From JAHEGP01 sp963792875 (GTDB lineage: Bacteria > Pseudomonadota > Gammaproteobacteria > Pseudomonadales > JAHEGP01), in contig CAWBXV010000005.1 of the NCBI GenBank assembly GCA_963792875.1, positions 267,019 through 331,018 on the forward strand: a stretch of DNA of 64,000 bases. Direction: 5' to 3'. Below, one piece after another: positions 1 through 9,034 of the stretch. The stretch's first letter is position 1. Each line of letters begins with the position of its first letter. The notes below the pieces were generated by a model, which searched no databases, was not told the origin of the DNA, and saw only the letters and a list, made by a program, of their open reading frames with translations. Made by a program: the position numbers and the translations under genes.

Positions 1-197
1 GTATCCTGTCAGAGATTTCGCTGGTTTCCATGCCTCACTCCTGTAAGCTGCGGCGCCGCGCCCGCAAGACCATACTCAAGCGGTTATTGTACCTGTATAG
101 TTGTCACCATTTTGGCGAAATGCGCGCGGCCCGGTGCTGGCCGCCGTCGTCAGAGACTGATCGGGAGGGAACGCGGGCGTCCGGGACTGTCTGGCCT

Positions 198-1913
198 ATG
201 GAAATCAATCACCTCATTTTCTTTGACGATCTCCTCGTCATCCTCTGCGCGTCGTTGTTGACGACGGTGGTGTTTCAGCGGCTGCGCCTGCCGACCATCG
301 TCGCCTACCTGGCCGCCGGTGCGCTGGTCGGCCCGTTCGGCTTAGCCTGGGTCGAGGAACCCGAGAATTTCCGCTTCGTCGCCGAGTTCGGGGTCGTGTT
401 CCTGCTCTTCTCGCTGGGCCTTGAGTTCTCTCTGCCGCGGCTGCTGGCCTTGCGCAAATCGGTGTTCGGGCTGGGCAGCGTGCAGGTGCTGGTGTGCACG
501 CTGTGTTTTGGCGGCGCGGTATTCCTGTGGGGCTCGACCCTGGAGGCGTCGGTGCTGGTGGCGGGGGCATTGGCGCTGTCATCGACCGCCATCGTCACGC
601 GGGAGCTGGCGGCGCTCAAGCGCGTACACACCCGCCAGGGGCAGCTGGCGATCGGGGTGCTGCTGTTTCAGGATCTGGTGGCGGTGGTGTTCCTGATTCT
701 GGTGCCGGTGCTGGCTTCGGATCAGGCGGGCGGCCTCTGGGCCACGCTCGGCCTGGCCCTGGCCAAGGGGCTTGGCCTGATCGCGCTGCTGCTCAGTGTG
801 GGCAAGTGGCTGCTGCCGCCCCTCTACCGGGAAGTGGCCAGGGCACAGTCGGAGGAGGTGTTCCTGCTGAGTACGCTGGTGATCGTGTTGTCGGCGGCCT
901 GGCTGACCCACGTCTTTGAGATGTCCATGGCGCTGGGCGGGTTCGTGATCGGCATGATGCTGGGCGAAAGCCAGTTCCGTCACCAGATCAGCAGCGATAT
1001 CCAGAGCTTCAAGATCGTGCTGCTGGGATTGTTCTTCACCACCGTCGGCATGTCGATACAGATCGATCTGATCGACGATTACTGGCTGCGTCTCATACTG
1101 TTCACGCTGGCGCTCATTCTGATCAAGACCGCGCTCATCACGGTGCTGGTGCGCATGCACGGTGACGACAAGCACACCGCGCTGCAGAGCGGCCTCAATC
1201 TGGCCCAGGCCGGCGAATTCGGCCTGGCGCTGCTGGCGCTGGGCGTGATGCACGAGGTGCTGCCGCGCGATCAGGCGTCGTTCATCATCCTGGTGGCCAT
1301 CGCCAGCATGTTTGTCAGTCCCTTCCTGATCCGCTTCAACCTCGAGATCAGCAATCGTTTCTGGGCGCTGTGGGGCGACCGCAAGCCTCAGCGCGAGCCC
1401 CGCGAGGTCACCTACTATCAGCGCGAACATGTGATCATCGGCGGCTTCGGCCGCGTCGGCAGAACGATCGCCCGCCTGCTGGAGGCCAACGGCATCGATT
1501 ACATCGCCATCGATCAGGACGCGAATCTGGTGCAAAGGCAGCGTGCGAGGGATCACAATGTGCTGTACGGCGACTGCAGCCGCATGGAGATTCTGCGGGC
1601 CTGTCATATCGGCAGCGCCCGCATGGCCATCCTGACGTTCCGCTCCATTGAGATGGCCAAGCGATCCATCGAGCAGATCCGCGCCAGCGGCGTGCGCATC
1701 CCCATCGTGGTGCGCAGCTACGAACACGGCAACTTTGAGGAGCTCATCATGCTCGGCGCGGACCGGGTGGTGCCGGAGATGCTGGAGGCCAGTCTGGTCA
1801 TCAGCGCGCAGGTGCTGGGATTGCTCGGTGTCCCCGACGATCAGATCGAAAATCAGATCGAGCAGGAGCGCCATGCCCAGCTCAGGCACCCGCGCGGCGC
1901 CCGGACCGGCTGA
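198..1913 (+). CDS. Monovalent cation:proton antiporter (CPA2, KefB/YbaL type) with RCK domain
   Basis: A 571-aa inner-membrane antiporter expected to exchange K+ or Na+ for protons. The first 380 or so residues form about 12 hydrophobic segments. They include the family LFQDLVAV segment, whose Asp lies in the ion path, and a GEFGLAL segment. The C-terminal third is a cytosolic TrkA-N/RCK domain opening with a dinucleotide-binding loop (IIGGFGRVGRT, about residue 414). I chose the ATG at 198 because the 56 codons in front of it are Arg/Cys-rich and unlike the family, while MEINHL leads straight into the first membrane helix. No good ribosome site is visible. It sits 23 bp upstream of the phospholipase D-like gene. 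The substrate ion cannot be told from sequence. Confidence 0.9.
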   Translation: MEINHLIFFDDLLVILCASLLTTVVFQRLRLPTIVAYLAAGALVGPFGLAWVEEPENFRFVAEFGVVFLLFSLGLEFSLPRLLALRKSVFGLGSVQVLVCTLCFGGAVFLWGSTLEASVLVAGALALSSTAIVTRELAALKRVHTRQGQLAIGVLLFQDLVAVVFLILVPVLASDQAGGLWATLGLALAKGLGLIALLLSVGKWLLPPLYREVARAQSEEVFLLSTLVIVLSAAWLTHVFEMSMALGGFVIGMMLGESQFRHQISSDIQSFKIVLLGLFFTTVGMSIQIDLIDDYWLRLILFTLALILIKTALITVLVRMHGDDKHTALQSGLNLAQAGEFGLALLALGVMHEVLPRDQASFIILVAIASMFVSPFLIRFNLEISNRFWALWGDRKPQREPREVTYYQREHVIIGGFGRVGRTIARLLEANGIDYIAIDQDANLVQRQRARDHNVLYGDCSRMEILRACHIGSARMAILTFRSIEMAKRSIEQIRASGVRIPIVVRSYEHGNFEELIMLGADRVVPEMLEASLVISAQVLGLLGVPDDQIENQIEQERHAQLRHPRGARTG

Positions 1914-1936
1914 GGAACAAAGGAGTGACTGGCGCT

Positions 1937-3508
1937 ATGTTGACGAGCCGTTTCACGTGGTGCTGCCACCGCCGGGTGGCAGCGCCGGGTCGGGCCGCCC
2001 GCGGTTGCAGCGGCGCGGGCGCGCGGGCACTGGTCCTGGCGTTGGCGCTGCTGACAGCCTGCGCGCCGGCCATCAAACCCGTCGATGCCCCGCTGGAGGC
2101 CATGCCGGCGCCGGTGGACGAGCCGCTGTGGCAGGAGCTCGCCGCGCTGCGCGAGGGCGCGGCCGCGGGTGACTGGTACCACCTGCTCAATACCGGCTAC
2201 GAGGCGCTGGAGTGGCGGCTGCGCGCCATCGACAGCGCCAGCCGCGAGATCGAGCTGCAGACTTTCCTCTGGAAGAGTGATCGCGTCGGCACGCTGTTGA
2301 GCGAGCGCATTCTGGCGGCGGCGGATCGTGGCGTAACCGTGCGCATCCTGATCGACGACGCCTTTCTGGCCCAGGCCGATCCCCAGATCCGCCGCCTGGC
2401 CCGGCATCCCTCCATCGAATACCGCATCTACAATCCTGTGGCGAATCGCGCCGGCGGCACCCTGACCCGGCAGCTCGCCAATCTGTCCGCCTTCGAGCGC
2501 ATCGATCATCGCATGCACAACAAGGTGCTCATCATCGACCAGCAGGTTGCCATCGTCGGTGGCCGCAATCTGGCCGACGAGTACTTCGGCTACCATCGGC
2601 AGCGCAATTTTCGGGATATGGAGGTGCTCGCGGGGGGCGAGGTCGTCGCGCGACTGGTCGAGGGCTTCTACAGCTACTGGAACAATCCGTGGTCGATCCC
2701 GGCCGACCAGCTGCTGGGGGCCAGCGGCGAGGTTGCGGAGCCAGGCACCCAGGCGCTGCAGTGGCCGCTGGAGACTGCCGAGCTGCGGCGCGACTTCTGG
2801 CGGGCCATGGCCCTGCGCGCCGTGCCGGGGCGGGGTACCCTGCTGCTCGACAACCCGCCCCTCGATCCAGCCGACCCGAGGCAGGCTCCCTCGCAGCTGG
2901 CCACCGCGCTTTTGGCATCGCTGGAGCGGGCTGAGCGGGACGCGCTGCTGGTGAGCGCCTATTTCGTGCCCACGCCGCGGCTGCAGCAGCGCATCGTCGA
3001 GCTGCTGCAGCGCGGCATCGATGTGCGCGTCCTGACCAACTCGCTGGACTCCAATAACCACGTGACGGCGCAGAGCGCCTATGATCACCACCGCAGGACG
3101 CTGCTGCTGGCCGATGCCGACCTGTTCGAGATGCGCGCCGACGCGCGCGATCGCCAGCGCTACATGGTGACCCCCATGCAGGAGAGCCTGCTGGGCCTGC
3201 ATGCCAAGGTGCTGCTGCTCGACGATGGCACCACCTTCATCGGCAGCGCCAACCTCGATCCCCGCTCGCTGCGTCTTAACACCGAGATGGGGCTGCTGAT
3301 CGAGAGCCGCGAGCTGAACGCGCAGCTGCGCCGGTATCTGCAGCCCGACCTGGCGCCGCACAATGCCTGGCGCGTGCAGCTCGACGACGAAGGGCGCCTG
3401 CGCTGGCGCAGCGGGAGCGAATTGCGCGACAGTGAGCCGGCGGCCTCGTTTGTGCTGCGCCTCGAGAGCTGGCTGTTCGGTCTGATGCCCATCGAGGACG
3501 AGATGTAG
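1937..3508 (+). CDS. Phospholipase D/cardiolipin synthase-like lipoprotein
   Basis: A 523-aa PLD-superfamily protein with both HKD motifs. The first is HNKVLIIDQ followed by GGRN, and the second is HAKVLLLDD followed by GSANLDPRS. This duplicated arrangement is that of cardiolipin synthase ClsC-like phosphatidyltransferases and phospholipases. An Arg-rich start, a hydrophobic stretch and a lipobox-like LLTAC suggest export and anchoring as a lipoprotein. The ATG at 1937 is preceded by AGGAG at 1921-1925. The GTG at 1925 overlaps that ribosome site, so I rejected it. It probably shares a transcript with the antiporter upstream. Whether it makes cardiolipin or cleaves phospholipid is not decided by sequence. 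Confidence 0.88.
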   Translation: MLTSRFTWCCHRRVAAPGRAARGCSGAGARALVLALALLTACAPAIKPVDAPLEAMPAPVDEPLWQELAALREGAAAGDWYHLLNTGYEALEWRLRAIDSASREIELQTFLWKSDRVGTLLSERILAAADRGVTVRILIDDAFLAQADPQIRRLARHPSIEYRIYNPVANRAGGTLTRQLANLSAFERIDHRMHNKVLIIDQQVAIVGGRNLADEYFGYHRQRNFRDMEVLAGGEVVARLVEGFYSYWNNPWSIPADQLLGASGEVAEPGTQALQWPLETAELRRDFWRAMALRAVPGRGTLLLDNPPLDPADPRQAPSQLATALLASLERAERDALLVSAYFVPTPRLQQRIVELLQRGIDVRVLTNSLDSNNHVTAQSAYDHHRRTLLLADADLFEMRADARDRQRYMVTPMQESLLGLHAKVLLLDDGTTFIGSANLDPRSLRLNTEMGLLIESRELNAQLRRYLQPDLAPHNAWRVQLDDEGRLRWRSGSELRDSEPAASFVLRLESWLFGLMPIEDEM

Positions 3509-3581
3509 GCGGCGCCGCTTGCGCCGGTTGCCTCATCATAGTGGGGGCAGACCTGCCTGGGTGGGGGGGTACCCAGGCCGC

Positions 3582-4382
3582 TCAGGTCGCCCGGAACACG
3601 CCCCTGACCAGGCGGATGCGTCCCTCTTCCAGACTGCGGCGCGCATTGCCGGCTTTCCGCCCAAGATCGCCGACGAACACCGCCAGGGTCAGCTGCCCGT
3701 CGGCGGCCGCTTCGGCGGGCCGGTTCAGGTGCGCCTCGCTGACGTCCTCGAAGTGTTCCGCGACGAAGCCGGTCGCTTCGAGCGCCGAGCGCATGGCCTC
3801 GGGGGAAACGAGGAAACTGTCCTTGGCCACGGTGGCCCAGGGCAGCGGGAAGTAGCAGGTGGCGGCGTCCCCGGCGGCAATTTCCTGGAAGGCGAAGCGG
3901 CCGCCCGGCTTCAGCACCCGGTAGACCTCGGCGTAGAGCCCCGTTTTGTCGGCGATGTTCATGCCGACGTTCTGCATCCAGGCGGCATCGAACGAGGCGT
4001 CGGGGAAGGGCAGCTCCAGCGCGCTGCCCTCGTGCACCTCGACGCGGTCGTCGAGGCCGGTCAGCCGATTGAGCAGGCGCGCGCCGCTGCAGTAGTCTGG
4101 CGACAGCTCGATACAGGCGACGCGGCACTCGAGCGCGTCAGCCAGCAGTCGGGCCGCGCCGGCCAGCCCCGCGCCGATGTCCAGGACGCGGGCCCCGGCC
4201 TGCAGCTGCGCCTGCTCCAGCAGCTCGCGCGAGGCGCGCAAGCCGCCCGTGTGGAACTGGTCGAGCGCTGCCAGCGCCTCGGGCGACAGGCGCTGCGCGG
4301 GATTCAACCCCGCCGTGCGGAGGGCCTCGAGGATGCGCGCCTCGATGTCGGGGGCAGCATAGTGTGCTTCCAGATTGGCCAT
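3582..4382 (-). CDS. Class I SAM-dependent methyltransferase
   Basis: A 266-aa soluble protein with the Rossmann-type SAM loop VLDIGAGLAG near residue 80, a following acidic strand (ACIELS) and a post-motif VLKPGGRFAF, as in the Methyltransf_11 group. The ATG at 4382 is preceded by GGGAGGG at good spacing, so I prefer it over the one 13 codons upstream. It runs tail to tail with the phospholipase D-like gene and is followed at some distance by the GST gene on the same strand. The methyl acceptor is unknown. The overall shape resembles small-molecule methyltransferases such as the sarcosine/dimethylglycine type, but that is only an inference. Confidence 0.85.
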   Translation of the reverse strand: MANLEAHYAAPDIEARILEALRTAGLNPAQRLSPEALAALDQFHTGGLRASRELLEQAQLQAGARVLDIGAGLAGAARLLADALECRVACIELSPDYCSGARLLNRLTGLDDRVEVHEGSALELPFPDASFDAAWMQNVGMNIADKTGLYAEVYRVLKPGGRFAFQEIAAGDAATCYFPLPWATVAKDSFLVSPEAMRSALEATGFVAEHFEDVSEAHLNRPAEAAADGQLTLAVFVGDLGRKAGNARRSLEEGRIRLVRGVFRAT

Positions 4383-4452
4383 CGACTGGCCCTCCCGTGG
4401 TTGTAGAGGTGTCGGACTCACGCCGCGCGGTGGGTGGCGTGGGTCGGCCTGT

Positions 4453-5127
4453 TCACACGGTCACGAACGCCTTGCCGCGGTTGGCTGCCACGAAGCCGTT
4501 GAACGCGGCATCGACCTGCTCCCAGTTCGGCAGCGCCTTCACGCGGTCGAGCCAGCGCTGGACGTTGGGCCAGGCGGCATAATCGCAGCCGATCAGTTCC
4601 CCGATCGTGACCACCCCGGCGCCGAAATAATCGGCGATGGTCAGCTGATTGCCGCCAAGGCAGGCCCGATCGGGTCCGATCCAGTGGTCATTGAGCACCT
4701 GCAGCCAGCGCCTGGCGCCCTGTTGACCCCAGGCGAGCGTGCCCGCCTGCGCTTCGTCGCTGCGGCGCCGGTGGTGCGGAAAAAGCTGCGGATAGACCAG
4801 CCCGTAGCCGAGTTCGCGATAGAGCTGCGTGTTGATCCAGTCCATCAGCTCGTTGACGCGGGCGCGCCGCTGCAGATCCCTGGGGTAGGTGGCCAGGTCG
4901 TACTTGTCGGCCAGATACTTGAGGATCGCCGACCCCTCGGTCAGGCGGAAGTCGCCGTCCTCGAGCATGGGCACCAACTGATTGGGATTGATCGAGGCGT
5001 ACGGTTGCTGGTGATGGGCGCCGGCGAGGATATCGACCAGCACCTCCTCGCAGTCGATGCCGCTCTCGGCGATCAGCAGTCTCACGGGGCGGGTCGCGGT
5101 CGATACCGGGTGCATGTAGAGTTTCAT
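4453..5127 (-). CDS. Glutathione S-transferase family protein
   Basis: A 224-aa protein with a thioredoxin-fold N-terminal half, including the cis-Pro region NQLVPMLEDGDFRLTEGSAI that binds the gamma-glutamyl part of glutathione. An all-helical C-terminal half follows, with LTIADYF, the usual N-capping motif of the GST C domain. The likely catalytic residue near the N-terminus is Ser (HPVST), which fits the theta/zeta-like bacterial group. The start has AAGGAG 7 nt upstream. It is expected to conjugate or reduce electrophiles in the cytosol; the substrate is not predictable. Confidence 0.9.
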   Translation of the reverse strand: MKLYMHPVSTATRPVRLLIAESGIDCEEVLVDILAGAHHQQPYASINPNQLVPMLEDGDFRLTEGSAILKYLADKYDLATYPRDLQRRARVNELMDWINTQLYRELGYGLVYPQLFPHHRRRSDEAQAGTLAWGQQGARRWLQVLNDHWIGPDRACLGGNQLTIADYFGAGVVTIGELIGCDYAAWPNVQRWLDRVKALPNWEQVDAAFNGFVAANRGKAFVTV

Positions 5128-5361
5128 CGTCGTGCTCTCCTTGGGGCTCGCGCTGCGGACAGCAGCAGGTCAGTCATGTCTGTTAGAGCGGGGGGCTTGC
5201 GCGGAGTTCTGTCGCGTGGATGCCAAAGTTTACTCCCTGCCGAGCCCGTTGGCTGGGCTTCGAGCGCGTCCCGGGGGCGTGGCGGGGTGGCGGGCGCAGC
5301 GGTCTTCGTGAATGGGGCCGGGTTCGCATGGCAGCGGCACCGTCGGCAGGGGCTCGCTGCG

Positions 5362-6366
5362 TCAGTCCGGCGGGACCTCGCGACGGCCGTCGGCGTGGAC
5401 GGCAAAGCGCCCCGCCTCCCGGGGGTGCACCGGGTCGGCGCGATCGAACGGCCAGCCGCCGAAGCCGCTGCGATGGTAGTCCTCGAAGGCCTGCTGCAGC
5501 TCCTGGCGGGTGTTCATCACGAACGGGCCATAGTTCGCCACCGGCTCGTTGACGGGCAGCCCCTGCAGCAACAGCAGCTCGCTCTCGACCTCGCCGTTTT
5601 CCAGCGCGACGGCTTGGCCGGGGTCCAGCCTCACGGCGACCTCGGGCGCCAGCAGGCGGCCGGCGATGCGCAGTGACTCGCCCCGGAAGAAGTACAGCGC
5701 GCGGTTGACCCGGCCGAACGCGGCGGGCAGCATCCAGCGCGCGCCCGGCGCCAGGCGCAGCGTCCAGACGGCCACCTCGTGCTCGGGGCGGCTGGCCCAC
5801 GAATCCGGGGGCGGCGCTGGCGCCTGGCGGCCCGGCAGCGGCCCGGCGACCATGACCACTTCGACGGTGCCCTGCTCGGTGAAGCGGGCGCGGGGGATGC
5901 GGTCCCGCCACAGCATGGTGAAGTAGGGTTCGACCAGCTTGCTGCGCGCCGGTAGGTTCAGCCAGACCTGGAACAGTTCGGTGGGGTTGGGCGCACCGGC
6001 ATGGACCAGGGGAAACATCTCGGCGTGCACGATGCCCTGGCCGGCGGTCATCCACTGGGCGTCGCCGCGCCCGAAGCGGGCGGTGGCGCCCAGCGAGTCA
6101 GAGTGATCCACGTAGCCGCTGCGCGCCAGGGTGATGGTCTCGAAGCCGCGGTGGGGGTGCTGCGGGAAACCGGGCACCACGTCGCCGTGGTACATGCGCC
6201 AGCCGTCGCGCAGGGTGAAGTCCATGCCCAGGTCGCGGCCCGCCAGCGAGGCGTCCGGGCCCAGCTGCGCGTTGCCCGCGGGGTAGGCATCCCGGTGGTA
6301 GGCGCAGAACAGGAACGGGTCCCAGGTGATCCAGGGGAAGCCCAGTTTGACGACCTCGATGATCAT
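5362..6366 (-). CDS. Pirin family protein
   Basis: A 334-aa double-cupin protein. The N-terminal half carries the pirin signature HPHRGFETITL (metal-binding His residues) followed by a WMTAGQGIVHAEM segment with the remaining His and Glu ligands. The C-terminal half is a second, divergent cupin ending in SGFGGWPF. Pirins bind Fe or other metals, and some have quercetinase activity. The ATG at 6366 has GGAG 7 nt upstream. At 334 aa it is somewhat longer than the usual 230-300 aa because of an extended opening (FCAYHRDAYPAG) seen in one pirin subgroup. Confidence 0.9.
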   Translation of the reverse strand: MIIEVVKLGFPWITWDPFLFCAYHRDAYPAGNAQLGPDASLAGRDLGMDFTLRDGWRMYHGDVVPGFPQHPHRGFETITLARSGYVDHSDSLGATARFGRGDAQWMTAGQGIVHAEMFPLVHAGAPNPTELFQVWLNLPARSKLVEPYFTMLWRDRIPRARFTEQGTVEVVMVAGPLPGRQAPAPPPDSWASRPEHEVAVWTLRLAPGARWMLPAAFGRVNRALYFFRGESLRIAGRLLAPEVAVRLDPGQAVALENGEVESELLLLQGLPVNEPVANYGPFVMNTRQELQQAFEDYHRSGFGGWPFDRADPVHPREAGRFAVHADGRREVPPD

Positions 6367-6681
6367 GGCGTGCTCCGCTTGGGCGCTGCGGACCCGGCGT
6401 CCGCCGGGTCCCTTGGTCCAGCCTAGCGCACTCGAGCGGCGTCGGGCAATCGGTGCTCTGCCGTCCCCGCTGTCGGGCCGGTGTCGTGGCGGTCGCCACC
6501 GCCATCGATAGCGGCGCCGGCGGCGTTAGCGCTGTTCTGGTCAAATAGGTGTCTACCGATGGCGCCCCGGGGCGGTATGATGTGGGCGTCGCTGCCGCGC
6601 AGCGGCCGGGGTTGGGATCACGCGCCGTGGCGCGCTGGGGAGCCTCGTTGTGTTGGCGCTTACATCGATGGAGTCTACCGA
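6367..6681. other. Intergenic region between pirin and the small acidic gene
   Basis: About 315 bp between divergently oriented genes, so it should hold promoters for both. I see a TATGAT hexamer at 6576-6581 that could be a -10 element for the small acidic gene, but no convincing -35 box 17 bp upstream. No RNA gene or repeat was recognised. Confidence 0.3.
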
Positions 6682-6933
6682 ATGTCAGATGAAGATGAGC
6701 TGATCGTGTCGCCACTGTGCCAGCCCCTGGAGAGCGAGGGGCACACGGTCCGCATCGAGATCTATGGCGACGGCGAGGGTGGCTGGCTGCTGGAAGTCTT
6801 GGATGAATACGGCAACTCGACCGTGTGGGACGATCCGTTCCCGACCGACCAGGAGGCCTTGGCAGAGGCGCTGGCCACCGTCGAGGAGGAGGGCATTGCC
6901 GTGCTGGTCGGTCATGCTGGCGGCTTCGATTGA
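6682..6933 (+). CDS. Conserved small acidic hypothetical protein
   Basis: An 83-aa acidic protein with no signal or membrane segment. It reads as a single small domain: a beta strand (TVRIEIYGDGEGGWLLEV), a turn (DEYGNSTVWDD) and a helix rich in Ala and Glu (TDQEALAEALATVEEEGI). I recall proteins of this pattern as conserved uncharacterised proteins in Pseudomonas and relatives, but no function is known to me. The ATG has GGAG 8 nt upstream. The gene stands alone, between the pirin gene (opposite strand) and the hydrolase gene. Confidence 0.7.
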   Translation: MSDEDELIVSPLCQPLESEGHTVRIEIYGDGEGGWLLEVLDEYGNSTVWDDPFPTDQEALAEALATVEEEGIAVLVGHAGGFD

Positions 6934-7051
6934 GCACGGGCCGCGGCGGCGGGGCGGGTCTGATACGGCAGCGCCCCCGGCGCGGCACGCGGCCGACGCG
7001 GCTGCAGCCGGGTAGCCGGGCGCGGCATCACCTGCCGCGGCGGACCGCGGC

Positions 7052-7852
7052 TCAGTGCCCCGCGGACAGCTCGCTGGCGCAGTCCTGGCGGTAGACCGCG
7101 CGGCGCAGCGGGCTCATGCGGAACGGCCGCCAATGGTCGCGGTGCTGCGCCAGACGGTCGGCGATGACGTAGTACATGAGCGGGTTGAAGGTCATGCCGG
7201 CGTGGCTGCCCGGCACGTGCACGTTCTCGCACCGCCGGGCGGCGTGGTCGAGGCAGAACGGCCAGGGCGCCAGGCCGTCGGCGCGACTGTAGAGGGAGGT
7301 GGTCGGCACCGGCGGCGGGCCGTTCCAGCAGTCGGCCCCGATCGCATCGTCGCGCTCGCTGGCGGGGCTGAGGCGGCGATGCAGCCGGTGGATGCCCTCG
7401 GGCAGGTAGTGCAGGTTGTCCTCGTTCAGCTTGAAGGGCGAGCCCATGGTGATGACCAGGCGCACGCTGTCGGGTTGACGGTTGCCGAGCGCGCGCGCAT
7501 ACAGCCCACCGGCGCTCCAGCCGATCACGCTGACCGCCGCGCCGTGGCGCTCTGCCAGCTGCCGCACCCGCCGCTGCAGCTGCTCGAGGCGGTCGCCGCT
7601 GACCCCGAGGTTGCGCCCCTGGCCCCAGCCCTCGGCGCGGTAGCCGCAGTCGTTCAGAAAGCCGCGCAGGCGGCTGGTGCTGCGATCCGACGCGGTGAAG
7701 CCGGGAATCAGCATGACCGGGTGGCCGTCGCCCCGCGGCACCAGCTTCAGCAGGCGGCGCTGCAGCGCCAGGTTGGCGCCGATCTCGAGCAGCGCTGTCG
7801 ACTCTGCAAGCAGGCGCCGCGTCCAGCCGCGGCTGTCTGTGGGATAGCTCAC
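7052..7852 (-). CDS. Alpha/beta hydrolase (lipase/PGAP1-like)
   Basis: A 266-aa predicted serine hydrolase. The nucleophile elbow is GWSAGG, preceded by the strand VSVIG. The oxyanion region is VMLIPGFTAS near the start, and a C-terminal HVPGSHAGM holds the likely catalytic His. It lacks a clear signal peptide, so it is probably cytosolic. I chose the GTG at 7852 (VSYPTD) because GGGAGGGG stands 7 nt upstream. The longer reading from 7885 lacks such a site. The substrate is unknown; the family contains lipases and acyl hydrolases acting on hydrophobic esters. Confidence 0.83.
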   Translation of the reverse strand: MSYPTDSRGWTRRLLAESTALLEIGANLALQRRLLKLVPRGDGHPVMLIPGFTASDRSTSRLRGFLNDCGYRAEGWGQGRNLGVSGDRLEQLQRRVRQLAERHGAAVSVIGWSAGGLYARALGNRQPDSVRLVITMGSPFKLNEDNLHYLPEGIHRLHRRLSPASERDDAIGADCWNGPPPVPTTSLYSRADGLAPWPFCLDHAARRCENVHVPGSHAGMTFNPLMYYVIADRLAQHRDHWRPFRMSPLRRAVYRQDCASELSAGH

Positions 7853-8095
7853 CGGTGATCCCCTCCCGTGCCCGGCGGCGGGCACGCTGATGATTGGCGC
7901 GGGTCTGCGGTGTCGCCTCAGGCATCCGCGATCGGCCCTGCTTCTAAACTACCGACCCCGGCCGCCCGATGCAATGCCTTGCGCTGGGCCTGCGGCGGCA
8001 GCCTCGACCTGCCTGGGCCCGCCCCGTGGCGTTGGTCGGCGGCACCGGGAGGCGTATACTTTACCCACTATGACCGGCGACCGGGCGCAGCACCC

Positions 8096-8866
8096 ATGTT
8101 TCCACTTCGCGACGACAACCCGCACTTTCTCACGCCCTACGTCACCTATGGCATCATCGCCCTCAACGTCCTGGCCTGGGTGCTGCTGCAGGGCATGGGC
8201 TCAGAGCCGGCGCTGTCGCGCTCCGTCTGTCTGCTGGGGCTGACCCCCGGGGAGCTGCTCAATACCCTGCCCGCCGGTCTGCAGGTCCGGGTGGGGCCGC
8301 ACACGGTCTGCGTGCTGTCGGACTCGTCCAGCGCCTACACCCTGGTCACCTCCATGTTCATGCACGGCGGCTGGATGCACATCATCGGCAACCTGTGGTT
8401 CTTGTGGGTGTTCGGCAACAACGTCGAGGACTCCATGGGGCACTGGCGCTTTGCCGTGTTCTACCTGGTCTGCGGCCTGGCTGCGGCGCTGGCCCAGGTG
8501 CTGGCCGGCCCCGACTCGCCACTGCCCATGGTGGGCGCGTCCGGCGCCATCGGCGGCGTGATGGGTGCCTACGTCGTGCTGTACCCGCGGGTGCGCGTCC
8601 ACCTGCTGATCTTCCTCGGGTTCTTCATCACCACGGTGGCCGTGCCGGCGGTGTTCATGCTGGGTTACTGGTTCGTGCTGCAGCTCATCGGCGGCGTCGG
8701 CGCCGGGGGCGCCGGCGGGGGCGGCACGGCATTCTGGGCGCACATCGGCGGCTTCGTCGCCGGCGCCGGCCTGATCTTTCTGTTCAAGGACCCGCAGCTG
8801 GTCGAGAGCCATCCCTATTACGGACTGCGGCAGTCGCCGGCCAGAACCTGGCGCAGGATTCCTTGA
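8096..8866 (+). CDS. Rhomboid family intramembrane serine protease
   Basis: A 256-aa polytopic membrane protein. Catalytic Ser149 lies in GASGAIGG and the partner His216 in AHIGGFVAG. The conserved HGGWMHIIGNLWFLWVFG loop-helix (residues 90-107) supplies the oxyanion-region His and Asn. It cleaves transmembrane or periplasm-exposed substrates within the membrane; the substrates are unknown. The ATG at 8096 gives MFPLRDDNPH, the usual rhomboid opening, and the 76 upstream codons are discarded. A glycine-rich loop (about residues 199-211) precedes the His helix and is longer than usual. Confidence 0.92.
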   Translation: MFPLRDDNPHFLTPYVTYGIIALNVLAWVLLQGMGSEPALSRSVCLLGLTPGELLNTLPAGLQVRVGPHTVCVLSDSSSAYTLVTSMFMHGGWMHIIGNLWFLWVFGNNVEDSMGHWRFAVFYLVCGLAAALAQVLAGPDSPLPMVGASGAIGGVMGAYVVLYPRVRVHLLIFLGFFITTVAVPAVFMLGYWFVLQLIGGVGAGGAGGGGTAFWAHIGGFVAGAGLIFLFKDPQLVESHPYYGLRQSPARTWRRIP

Positions 8867-9034
8867 GCAGGCCGTGATCGGCGTGGCTCTGAGCGCTGCC
8901 GGGCTGCGTGCTCAGGCCCCGTCATCGTCAGGCGCGCTGCCGATCCCGCATGAATTATCGTTATTAGACAGCTGCCGCCGGGGATGATAGCGTGCCCGCC
9001 ATCAGCAGTCAGTGAATCGGTGGTATGACCCGTT

